From a bacterium (lineage in GTDB: Bacteria; Ratteibacteria; UBA8468), in the NCBI GenBank assembly GCA_030672255.1, contig DAOVGU010000210.1, positions 1-10,623 on the forward strand: a stretch of 10,623 nt of DNA, written 5' to 3'. The position numbers and the translations under genes are program-made. Below, one piece after another: positions 1 through 6,926 of this stretch (within the stretch, counting starts at the first letter, position 1; each line of letters opens with the position of its first letter). The notes beneath the pieces are model-generated. The model searched no databases, was not told the origin of the DNA, and saw only the letters and a list, made by a program, of their open reading frames with translations.

Positions 1-404
1 GTTTCTTGGATAAAGGTGGAGAAGGAGTGGTTATCGACAGACTCTACAGTCACCAACCCCAGGAGTTTCGAAGAAGTAATAAAGAACCTATATTTGCTCC
101 GGTTGGTTTTGATTCAGCAAAGATGAAGGAAGCAATTTTCCCAAGGACAGGAGCAGGCTACTATATTACCAAAGCAAGAGAAAAAAATATTGAAGATCTC
201 CTTAAAGAAGTTCCTCTGAATATTGGAGGAATAAAAAAGATTCTTCGCAATCATAATATTCCAGGTGCGGTCTGCCGACACAATAAGAATGATGGAAGTA
301 ATTCCAATACCACTTACTCGGTTATTATGTTGCCCAATGAAGGAAAGATTCTTCTTGCCGATGGGTTACCCTGTAAGAATGAATATAAAGAATATAAACT
401 TTAA
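1..404 (+). CDS. C45 family autoproteolytic acyltransferase/hydrolase, C-terminal part (5' truncated by window edge)
   Basis: The reading frame is open from the first complete codon at position 3 to TAA at 402-404, so the gene starts upstream of the window; the TTG at 6 is not credible as a start. The visible ~133 residues match, segment by segment, the C-terminal half of the C45-like protein encoded next door (407-1452): a GGEGVVIDR strand like GDAVVVEK there, then KKILRNHNIPGAVCRH like KKILRNHEKPGAGAICRH, and the tail PCKNEYKEYKL like PCENEFKEYKL. C45 (AAT-like) enzymes are N-terminal-nucleophile hydrolases that cleave or transfer acyl groups on amide bonds after self-processing at a Cys. 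The nucleophile half is outside the window, so activity cannot be judged. The next gene follows after two bases, which suggests co-transcription of a tandem duplicate. The substrate is unknown. Confidence 0.8.
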   Translation, partial: FLDKGGEGVVIDRLYSHQPQEFRRSNKEPIFAPVGFDSAKMKEAIFPRTGAGYYITKAREKNIEDLLKEVPLNIGGIKKILRNHNIPGAVCRHNKNDGSNSNTTYSVIMLPNEGKILLADGLPCKNEYKEYKL

Positions 405-406
405 AA

Positions 407-1009
407 ATGGATAAGATGCCCGAGATTATCTTGCAAGGTTCCCCTTATCAAAGAGGCTTAAAACATGGAGAAACTTTTGCTAAAGAGATAAGACGGGCCT
501 ATGACACTATTTGTAAGCCAATCAAAGAAAAATGGAACTGTAAGAAAGAAGGAACGCTTTACAAACTGTTTAAAAATCTCCAAAGCACTTTTCCGGATTT
601 AATAGAAGAAATAGAGGGAATATCCAGAGGCTCAAAGATGAATTTTGAAGATATACTCCTCTTGAACTTCTATCATGGATTGGGAGTAATAAAACTCCAG
701 TGCACTAACCTTGCCTTTGTGAATGGAGAGCAGGGTGCTATTCACGGCAAAACAGGAGATGCCGAAGACTGTTCATCTCCATTTTATCTTTTAGAAGTTG
801 TCAATCCCGATAAAGACCCTTCCTTTATTAATTTCTGCTATGTAGGAACGGTCTGGACAGAAGCAGGAGTGAATAGTATCGGCCTTTCCTGTGGCCAATC
901 TTCCAGTTCTACCATTAGTGGTCAGGATGGAAGGGGAATTCCCTGTCTTGTAATGCCCCGTCCTTTACTCCAAAAGTGTTCAACCGTTGAAGAAGGAATA
1001 GAGTTTTAG
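407..1009 (+). CDS. C45 family autoproteolytic acyltransferase/hydrolase, N-terminal fragment of a frameshifted gene
   Basis: This 200-residue frame carries the N-terminal half of an AAT-like C45 hydrolase. It opens with an Ile-Leu-Gln-Gly-Ser-Pro-Tyr-Gln-Arg-Gly strand typical of the family (residues 7-17). The probable autoprocessing site and nucleophile is Cys99, in the context LQ-CTNLAF, followed by an HGKTGDAED segment (113-121) at the place where the family has its substrate-pocket strand. The frame ends at TAG 1007-1009 just after TVEEGIEF, where family members normally continue. The continuation lies in the -1 frame (1021-1452). Restoring one T in the run at 1004-1007 gives ...EGIEF-LAKYPMAGKG..., a seamless join of about 348 residues, normal for the family. 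ATG 407 lies two bases after the previous stop and has no clear Shine-Dalgarno; ATG 416 is an alternative start. It is either a pseudogene or a sequencing/assembly indel. Confidence 0.82.
   Translation: MDKMPEIILQGSPYQRGLKHGETFAKEIRRAYDTICKPIKEKWNCKKEGTLYKLFKNLQSTFPDLIEEIEGISRGSKMNFEDILLLNFYHGLGVIKLQCTNLAFVNGEQGAIHGKTGDAEDCSSPFYLLEVVNPDKDPSFINFCYVGTVWTEAGVNSIGLSCGQSSSSTISGQDGRGIPCLVMPRPLLQKCSTVEEGIEF
1004..1007 (+). other. Frameshift site (single-base deletion in a T-run)
   Basis: The zero frame reads gag-ttt-tag (Glu-Phe-stop). Five Ts instead of four would read gag-ttt-tta-gca-aaa-tat-cct-atg (Glu-Phe-Leu-Ala-Lys-Tyr-Pro-Met), which continues the C45 homology without a gap. A short homopolymer is a common place for a real slip mutation or a base-calling error. 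No canonical X-XXY-YYZ slippery heptamer with a downstream hairpin is evident. Confidence 0.8.
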
Positions 1010-1020
1010 CAAAATATCCT

Positions 1021-1452
1021 ATGGCAGGAAAAGGTCTAAATATCTTTCTTGCTGATTCTAAAGGTGATGCGGTAGTGGTAGAGAAATGTTATGATAAACA
1101 AGCGATAAGAAGAATAGAGGATGGTGTCCTCTGGAATACCAATCATTTTCTTGATGAAGAATTAGTAAAATATAATTTTACACGAGGTAAAGAAGATCTG
1201 AGGGAATCAAAGGTTAGATATGCTTATCTGCAAAAAGTATTAAAAGAGGAAAGGATTCCTCATACCGTAGAAGAGATGAAGAAAATATTGAGAAACCACG
1301 AAAAACCAGGAGCAGGTGCTATTTGCCGTCATCCTGATAGAGGAGATACAGCCAGGACACACTTTGCTGCTATCTTCATTCCCAAAGAGAAAAGAGCTTT
1401 AATTGCTTCTGGAAATCCTTGCGAGAATGAGTTTAAGGAATATAAACTGTGA
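1021..1452 (+). CDS. C45 family hydrolase, C-terminal fragment of the frameshifted gene
   Basis: This is the other half of the C45 protein started at 407. The nominal ATG at 1021 has no ribosome binding site, and the frame is already homologous before it (LAKYP from about 1006), so it is almost certainly not an independent gene. It contains the NIFLADSKGDAVVVEK strand, a WNTNHF segment (residues 38-43) that corresponds to the conserved Asn/His region of C45 enzymes, and the conserved KILRNHEKPGAGAICRH block. It ends in PCENEFKEYKL, nearly identical to the tail of the upstream paralog at 1-404. The stop TGA at 1450-1452 overlaps the GTG start of the following methyltransferase relative, so ribosomes finishing this frame would be placed to re-initiate there. 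In the frameshifted state that coupling would be lost, unless the shift is a sequence error. Confidence 0.8.
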   Translation: MAGKGLNIFLADSKGDAVVVEKCYDKQAIRRIEDGVLWNTNHFLDEELVKYNFTRGKEDLRESKVRYAYLQKVLKEERIPHTVEEMKKILRNHEKPGAGAICRHPDRGDTARTHFAAIFIPKEKRALIASGNPCENEFKEYKL

Positions 1453-2591
1453 ATAAAGATAATATTCCAGTATTAATTAAAGAGGTTAAGGAGATATGTC
1501 AGGATGAAAGATATGAGAAATTGTCCTCTTTGTGGAAGAGAGTTAATAAAGGTGAATTGGTAAAGAAGATACCAGTAAGAGTGAGTATGGACCCTGTATG
1601 GTGGGCAAAAACCTTAGAATATAATTTGAAAGATTTAGTCTTTGATGTAAAACCAGAAGTAGCGATAGAATTTCAACTGAAACAAAAAATATTTTACTAT
1701 CAAAATGTCCCAGATGATACTATAATTACTCCGGATGTCAATACTGCACCAACCTGGACTCCAACAATTACACCATTTGGGGCAAAATATTCCTTTGATT
1801 TTAAAAATGATAGCTGGCAACTTCCTCCCTTGATTAAAGCAAAGAAAGATTTGGATAAACTACCTCTTTTAAACTTTAATAAAGAAAAATATGAAGAAGA
1901 TAAAGAAAAAACTCTTAAAGAATTTAACGAAATCGTAGAGGGAGAGATCCCTGTTCGTTATACCATCCCGGAGGAACAGTCTTTATGGGGACCGTTTGCC
2001 TGCGCTTGTAATGTTTATGGATATAGTAACATCTTAATGGCATTAGCCGAGGATAAACTCTTTATCCATAGATTAATGGAATTTGTTACCGAGTCAAGAT
2101 TGAAATACGAAAAGGAAAAATCTGAAGCGATAGGTATTTCTACAAAAGAGACTTCCACTCAATTTTCTGAAGATGAGGTGGATTGCAATGTTTTTTCTCC
2201 AAAAATTTATCAGGAACTTATCTTTCCTTATGAAAGTAAAATTGCTAAAATTTTTAAGGGTATTCTATTTCATAGTTGCGGCAATCTCACTTCTATCCTT
2301 GATATTATTCTAAAATTGCCGAATCTTCGAATACTCCATATCAGTCCCTGGACAAATTTAGAAGTAGCAGTTAAAAGGGTTCCTGCGGGTGTAATCTTTG
2401 AGAAACGGACGTTATCCACTAAAGACATTTTTCAAGCAAATCCAGGAGACATGGAAGCGCAGATAAAAGAAATATTTTCTTTAACCAAGGATAGACTTAT
2501 TTATATTGTAATTGATGGAATTATGAAAGGAAAGTTAAATAAACCTTTAAAGTGGTTAGAGATTGCTCGGCAGTGTATGAGAAGAGAATGA
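1449..2591 (+). CDS. UroD-fold (uroporphyrinogen decarboxylase superfamily) methyltransferase-like protein, divergent
   Basis: A 380-residue protein of the URO-D superfamily, which includes both haem-pathway decarboxylase and the zinc-dependent corrinoid methyltransferases (MtaA/MtbA type). The HSCG motif (His275, Cys277) after a LFHSCGNL strand is the first half of the His-X-Cys...Cys zinc site of the methyltransferase branch. The preceding segment SPKIYQELIFPYESKIAKIF (250-269) is the family's usual helix. The third zinc ligand expected near the C-terminus is absent: the corresponding strand reads YIVIDG (353-357). The first ~100 residues diverge from standard members, and the usual short N-terminal 'MT.xERV...DRVP' signature is replaced by a longer Lys/Glu-rich lead. 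The GTG start overlaps the preceding TGA by four bases and has AAGGA at 1435-1439, nine bases upstream. Context suggests work with the MttB-like product that follows. The substrate is unknown; true haem-pathway decarboxylase function is unlikely. Confidence 0.8.
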   Translation: MNKDNIPVLIKEVKEICQDERYEKLSSLWKRVNKGELVKKIPVRVSMDPVWWAKTLEYNLKDLVFDVKPEVAIEFQLKQKIFYYQNVPDDTIITPDVNTAPTWTPTITPFGAKYSFDFKNDSWQLPPLIKAKKDLDKLPLLNFNKEKYEEDKEKTLKEFNEIVEGEIPVRYTIPEEQSLWGPFACACNVYGYSNILMALAEDKLFIHRLMEFVTESRLKYEKEKSEAIGISTKETSTQFSEDEVDCNVFSPKIYQELIFPYESKIAKIFKGILFHSCGNLTSILDIILKLPNLRILHISPWTNLEVAVKRVPAGVIFEKRTLSTKDIFQANPGDMEAQIKEIFSLTKDRLIYIVIDGIMKGKLNKPLKWLEIARQCMRRE

Positions 2592-2597
2592 AAAACC

Positions 2598-2602
2598 AGG
2601 AG
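2598..2602 (+). promoter_or_regulatory. Shine-Dalgarno AGGAG deciding the MttB-like start
   Basis: AGGAG at 2598-2602 lies six bases before ATG 2609. The in-frame ATG at 2588 overlaps the previous stop (ATGA) but lacks such a site and would add only a short Lys/Gln-rich stretch. I therefore take 2609 as the start. Confidence 0.65.
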
Positions 2603-2608
2603 AAGAAA

Positions 2609-4012
2609 ATGAATCTAAATATTGAGTATGAAGTTTTGACGGAAAAGGAAATAAAACTTATTCATCAAAATGCTCTGCGTATTCTCTCGGAAATTGGATT
2701 TAAGGTAGGGCATCCGAAGATGCTGCGGATGTTTGGTGAATTTGGAGGAAAGGTTAATGAAGCGGAAGAAATTGTTACCTTTTCTCCTCAGTTTATAGAA
2801 AAGTTTATTGCCGATTCGGAAGAAATCCCTCCGCCCTCTAAAGAACTGCATACGCTTTCAGCCGGTTATTCTTTAAACTATATGGAGCCGGAAACAGGAA
2901 AAACAGAACCTCTAACCCTGAAAACGATTACCCAAATTGTCCAATTATCAAATAGATTAAAGAACATAGACAAACCACACTCTTACATTGGCACCCCATA
3001 TGATGTTCCTCTGAAAGTTAATACGCTTTATTGCGCTTTGCTTGCCTGGAAATATATGAAGCCTTTCCCGATCAGATACAGTTGTATCCTCAACCCTAAG
3101 CTCTGTCCCTATTTTATTGAGATGGGAGAGATTATGGTGGAGGATAAGGGAGGGAAACTTTCTGACTATATTGCTGGAAGTGTTTTTTTAGTTCCACCTC
3201 TAAGACTGGTCAGGGAATCGGCCGAAATATTCCTTTATTTCTGGGAAAGAGGACTTCCCGCGGCAATGGGGGATATTCTCAGCCAGGGAGGGACTGCCCC
3301 GGTAACCATTGCCGGAGCAGTAAGTATGGGAGTAGCCGAAGGAATATTCCAGAGCATCATCAGTAGAATCTTTTATAACTCCAAACATATCAATGTAACC
3401 CAACCCAGAATATTTGATATGGCCAGGGGGATGACCTGTCACTGCCGTCCAGAATTTTCTCTTATGCTTCTTGCTTTGGCTCAGATGGCTAAATTTTATA
3501 AAAGCAGAATAGGCGGAACCAGCATCTCCTGTGCGGCTAAACTTCCTTCCTGTGAAGCCGGAATGGAAAGAGGATTCACCGCGATCCCTCTAATCCTTGC
3601 CGGGGGCAGGAGCATAGAGGGAGCCGGTCATCTCTCTGTAGATGAGGTAGTCTCTCCGGTTCAGATGGTGATTGATAATGAATATTATGGCGCTCTAAAA
3701 AGATTTGTCCGGGGATTTGAAGTGAATGAGGAGACCTTAGCCTTTGAGGTAATTAAAGAGGTTGGTCAAGGAGGAACCTTTATGGGAACTGAACACACTC
3801 TGAAACATTACCGAAAGGAGCAATGGCAACCAGAGATATTCTCAAGAGAAGCCTGGAATACCTGGATAGAGGGAGATAAAAAGATAGATGTTGATTATGC
3901 CAGGGATATTGCTATTAAAATTCTTAAAGAAGAGGAGGAGTCAAATATCGGCTCAACCACCGAAGAAAAGTTGATGAAGATTATCAAGAAAGCTGAGGAG
4001 AATCTTAAATGA
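2609..4012 (+). CDS. MttB/trimethylamine methyltransferase superfamily protein, non-pyrrolysine type
   Basis: A 467-residue protein matching the MttB superfamily along its length. Visible landmarks are an N-terminal helix IHQNALRILSEIGFKV (18-33), the glycine-rich GGTAPVTIAGAVS barrel segment (227-239), GGTSISCAAKLPSCEAGMERG (302-322), AGHLSVDEVVSPVQMVIDNEY (339-359), and the C-terminal GGTFMGTEHTLKHYRKEQW block (388-406). Archaeal MttB uses pyrrolysine, encoded by an in-frame UAG, to demethylate trimethylamine. This frame has no internal stop, so it belongs to the non-Pyl branch, where characterised members demethylate quaternary amines such as glycine betaine, proline betaine or carnitine and pass the methyl to a cognate corrinoid protein. 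Which substrate applies here cannot be read from the sequence. The stop overlaps the start of the GH20 gene (ATGA), and UroD-fold partners lie on both sides. Cytosolic; no signal peptide. Confidence 0.88.
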   Translation: MNLNIEYEVLTEKEIKLIHQNALRILSEIGFKVGHPKMLRMFGEFGGKVNEAEEIVTFSPQFIEKFIADSEEIPPPSKELHTLSAGYSLNYMEPETGKTEPLTLKTITQIVQLSNRLKNIDKPHSYIGTPYDVPLKVNTLYCALLAWKYMKPFPIRYSCILNPKLCPYFIEMGEIMVEDKGGKLSDYIAGSVFLVPPLRLVRESAEIFLYFWERGLPAAMGDILSQGGTAPVTIAGAVSMGVAEGIFQSIISRIFYNSKHINVTQPRIFDMARGMTCHCRPEFSLMLLALAQMAKFYKSRIGGTSISCAAKLPSCEAGMERGFTAIPLILAGGRSIEGAGHLSVDEVVSPVQMVIDNEYYGALKRFVRGFEVNEETLAFEVIKEVGQGGTFMGTEHTLKHYRKEQWQPEIFSREAWNTWIEGDKKIDVDYARDIAIKILKEEEESNIGSTTEEKLMKIIKKAEENLK

Positions 4013-5472
4013 AAAAAATAAATGTTCATCTTATTCCTTCTCCTAAAAAGATTATCTGGAAGGAGGGAAGGATTAATCTAAAGGACTTTTCGCTAAGTAT
4101 TGAAGAAGGCTTAGAAGAAATAGGAAAAAGATATCAGAAAGAACTTTCTTTGCCCGAAGGCAGGGCTAAAAGAATCTTCTTAGAGAAAGTTTCTCTTGAG
4201 AAAGAAGGATATATTCTGAAAATAAATAGAGAGAAGATAAAGATAAATGCTTCTGATGAAAGAGGATTTTTCTATTGTTTACAGACATTACTTCAACTTA
4301 AGGATGGAGACATGATTCCCCGGGTAGAAATTGAAGATTCTCCTTCTTTAAAGATAAGAGGCTTTCATATTAACTTTAATGGACTGCGGCAGATGGGTTT
4401 CAAAGAGGCTAAAGAATTAATAGAGACTGCCGCTAAATTCAAGTTAAGCGCAATCCTTATTGAATATGGGGATAGATTCCCATTTCAGAAACACCCTTTA
4501 ATTTCCTCTTCCAATTCTCTTGCCATGGAAGAGATAAGTCAACTTGATAAATTAGCCAGAGAAAACTTTATTGAGATTGTCCCCCTCCTTCAATCCCTTG
4601 GACATTTAAACTATGTTTTGAACCACGAAGAATACAGCCATTTGAGAGAAGGAGGAAAAGAAGGGAGTAGGCAACTCTGTCCCCTTAATCCTGATTCATT
4701 TAAACTCTTCACTGAATTGGCAGATGAAATGCTTAAATTACACCCAGAAGGGAAGTATTTTCATATCGGAGCCGATGAAGCCAGGCACTTAGGTGAATGC
4801 CCAAAATGTAAAAGAGAGGTAGAGAAAATAGGAAAAGGCGGCCTCTACGTGAATTACATCAATAAAGTTTGCCAATGGGTAAAAGAGCAAGGCAAAATCC
4901 CAATTCTCTGGGATGATATTCTTTGTCACTATCCCGAGACATTAAATAAACTGAATAAGGAAACGGTTATTATGTACTGGGATTACTGGACAACTCAAGA
5001 GAAAAGCCCGATTTTGGTAGCCAGAGCTGCTAATAGAGGTGTAGTTTACGATAAGAAGTGGAATAAGGAATGGAAGGAAGGGCTTCCCAATTTAGAAGGA
5101 GAAGTATTAGAAAAGTTTAGCCAATCAATAGATTTGGAAAAAGACTTAGGAGAAAACTATCTTTCTCTTTTCAAGGATTATCTGGGAAAAGATTTCCCTA
5201 AATATATTACTTCTTTCCCTTATGTAAAATTTTATCAGGATAAAGGATATAAGGTAATCGGAGGACCAGCTACCCTGGGAAACTGTTTGGATGATTACTA
5301 CAATTTACCCAATTATAATAGATCTCTGGCTAATATCAGAGAATTTTCAAGAAGATGTATTAAAGAAAAAGGGGAAGGAATTGTGACTACCTGCTGGTGG
5401 GATTTCCCTTTTGAGATTCTTTATCTTGGTCTCATTGCCACCGGACAATTTACCTGGAAAGGAACAGAATAA
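4009..5472 (+). CDS. Glycoside hydrolase family 20 beta-N-acetylhexosaminidase-like, cytosolic
   Basis: A 487-residue GH20-type protein. The N-terminal ~110 residues (HLIPSPKKIIWKEG... through GFFYCLQTLLQL at 87-98) form the alpha/beta domain that precedes the catalytic barrel in GH20. The barrel begins at IRGFHINFNG (116-125). The catalytic Asp-Glu pair is D256-E257 in FHIGADE; the usual form is HIGGDE, so one Gly is Ala. A W-W-D-F motif near 465 (TTCWWDFPFE) supplies the aromatic subsite wall. GH20 enzymes remove terminal GlcNAc/GalNAc by substrate-assisted catalysis; related GH20 subfamilies handle other sugars. A CPKC pair (264-267) directly follows the acid/base residue. There is no signal peptide, so the substrate must be imported or made inside. 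ATG 4009 overlaps the previous stop and has AGGAG at 3996-4000, eight bases upstream. Confidence 0.85.
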   Translation: MKKINVHLIPSPKKIIWKEGRINLKDFSLSIEEGLEEIGKRYQKELSLPEGRAKRIFLEKVSLEKEGYILKINREKIKINASDERGFFYCLQTLLQLKDGDMIPRVEIEDSPSLKIRGFHINFNGLRQMGFKEAKELIETAAKFKLSAILIEYGDRFPFQKHPLISSSNSLAMEEISQLDKLARENFIEIVPLLQSLGHLNYVLNHEEYSHLREGGKEGSRQLCPLNPDSFKLFTELADEMLKLHPEGKYFHIGADEARHLGECPKCKREVEKIGKGGLYVNYINKVCQWVKEQGKIPILWDDILCHYPETLNKLNKETVIMYWDYWTTQEKSPILVARAANRGVVYDKKWNKEWKEGLPNLEGEVLEKFSQSIDLEKDLGENYLSLFKDYLGKDFPKYITSFPYVKFYQDKGYKVIGGPATLGNCLDDYYNLPNYNRSLANIREFSRRCIKEKGEGIVTTCWWDFPFEILYLGLIATGQFTWKGTE

Positions 5473-6921
5473 ATGAGAGAGATATCAAAGAAATCCTTAC
5501 AAAAAGAGATCCCCGAGCCGGTTTTAAGTGAACATCAAGAATGGATAGAGTTATACTATAAATCCTGGGAGATTTCTTCCAGGCATATTTTTTATAAAGA
5601 GGGACTACCTTCTCCTAAGTATATGGATGAAGCCGCTATGCCTGATAAAGTTTGGCAGTGGGATAGTTGTTTTATGTCTTTTTATTGTAGGTATCTTCCC
5701 CATATCTTTCCGGGGATAGAATCTTTAGATAACTTTTATGAGACTCAAAGATATGATGGCTATATCAGCATGGCTCATATGGTAGATACCGGAGAGGATG
5801 CTTACGGTGAGAGAATAAATCCTCCTCTATATAGCTGGGCAGAGTGGGAATATTATAAAATTACTGCTGATGATAGTCGGTTTCCTGAGATACTGCCAAT
5901 TTTAATTGATTACGATAAGTGGATTGATGGAAACCGAAGAAGGGATAATGGATTATATTGGTTTGAAGATTGTGGTTCTGCAGGTTTGGACAATTCTCCC
6001 AGGTGTAATTACCCTGGATTAGGTGGACAACTTTGCTGGATAGACTTATCCGCTCAGCAGACATTGAGTGCCTATTACATTTCTAAGGTTGCTGCTCTAA
6101 TCAAAGAAAATAACATTAAGATAAAATATGAAAGAAAATATTCCTTATTAAAAAATTTAATCAACAAATATATGTGGTGCGAACGAGATGGTTTTTACTT
6201 TGATATATTTGAAGATGGGAATTTTTCTTCTACAAAGACAATAGCCTCCTTCTGGCCAATATTAGCCAAAATATCGGATACAAAGAAAACAGAGAAACTT
6301 ATAGAACACCTTGAAAATAGTAATGAATTCAATCGCCCTCATAGAATTCCCAGTCTTTCATATGACAACCCTAATTATGATAGATATGGAGCTTATTGGC
6401 TTGGTGGCGTCTGGGTCCCTACCAATTATATGGTTATAAAAGGCTTGAAAGAAAGAGGATATTCAAAGATTGCCAGGGAGATAGCTATAAATCATATTGA
6501 TAAGATGAGCGAAATTTATAAGAATTTTAGACCACATACTATCTGGGAATGTTATTCTCCCGAGTTAAATCGTCCTGCTACAAACAAGAAGAGAGAACCG
6601 AATACACTTTGCAGAAAAGAGTTTGGGGGATGGTCGGCTTTAGGACCAATAAGTATGCTCATTGAAAATATTATTGGAATTGAGATAAATTGGCCATTTA
6701 AAGAGATAGAATGGGAAATTTCCCTATTAGAAGAACATGGAATCAAAAATTTGAAAGTAGGTGATGAAAAAATTTCTCTCATTTGCCATAAGCGGAAGAG
6801 AAAAATTGATTCTCCTAAAATTTATGTTGAATCAACCTCTGCATTTAAACTAAAGGTAAAGTGGAATAATAATGTTAAAATTATCAGGGCAACAAAAGGG
6901 AAAATAGAGTATAAATTTTGA
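5473..6921 (+). CDS. (alpha/alpha)6-barrel glycosidase, GH63/trehalase/mannosylglycerate-hydrolase-like
   Basis: A 482-residue protein with the hallmarks of the inverting (alpha/alpha)6 glycosidases related to GH63 and GH37. These are WQWDSCF (61-67), GSAGLDNSPR (168-177) with the probable general acid D173, RYGAYWLGGVWVPTNYMVIKG (304-324), a WECYSPE stretch (358-364) containing the candidate base E359, and FGGWSALGP (384-392). Known relatives cleave alpha-glucosyl or alpha-mannosyl bonds, including those in mannosylglycerate and glucosylglycerate, so small glycosylated solutes are plausible substrates. The exact sugar is not deducible. The last ~75 residues (from about 405) look like a small C-terminal beta domain. 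It has no signal peptide. ATG follows directly after the GH20 stop, with AAAGGA at 5458-5463 as ribosome site. Placement between the GH20 and UroD-fold genes argues for joint use of the two glycosidases. Confidence 0.85.
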   Translation: MREISKKSLQKEIPEPVLSEHQEWIELYYKSWEISSRHIFYKEGLPSPKYMDEAAMPDKVWQWDSCFMSFYCRYLPHIFPGIESLDNFYETQRYDGYISMAHMVDTGEDAYGERINPPLYSWAEWEYYKITADDSRFPEILPILIDYDKWIDGNRRRDNGLYWFEDCGSAGLDNSPRCNYPGLGGQLCWIDLSAQQTLSAYYISKVAALIKENNIKIKYERKYSLLKNLINKYMWCERDGFYFDIFEDGNFSSTKTIASFWPILAKISDTKKTEKLIEHLENSNEFNRPHRIPSLSYDNPNYDRYGAYWLGGVWVPTNYMVIKGLKERGYSKIAREIAINHIDKMSEIYKNFRPHTIWECYSPELNRPATNKKREPNTLCRKEFGGWSALGPISMLIENIIGIEINWPFKEIEWEISLLEEHGIKNLKVGDEKISLICHKRKRKIDSPKIYVESTSAFKLKVKWNNNVKIIRATKGKIEYKF

Positions 6922-6926
6922 GAATA

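Noticed and set aside
6..8. TTG as a start codon for the first protein
   Set aside because: The frame is open upstream to the window edge, and homology to the neighbouring C45 paralog shows that the visible part is only the C-terminal half.
1000..1020. Programmed -1 frameshifting in the C45 gene
   Set aside because: The site gag-ttt-tag is not a canonical slippery heptamer; Phe-tRNA would mismatch after a -1 slip (GTT), and no stem-loop is evident just downstream. A simple indel in the T-run explains it better.
2552..2608. Earlier starts for the MttB-like gene (inside the preceding gene, or ATG 2588)
   Set aside because: The family N-terminus begins near MNLNIEYEVL and the AGGAG site is correctly spaced only for ATG 2609.
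2609..4012. Pyrrolysine-containing MttB
   Set aside because: No in-frame TAG occurs in the coding region; the whole length reads through with sense codons.
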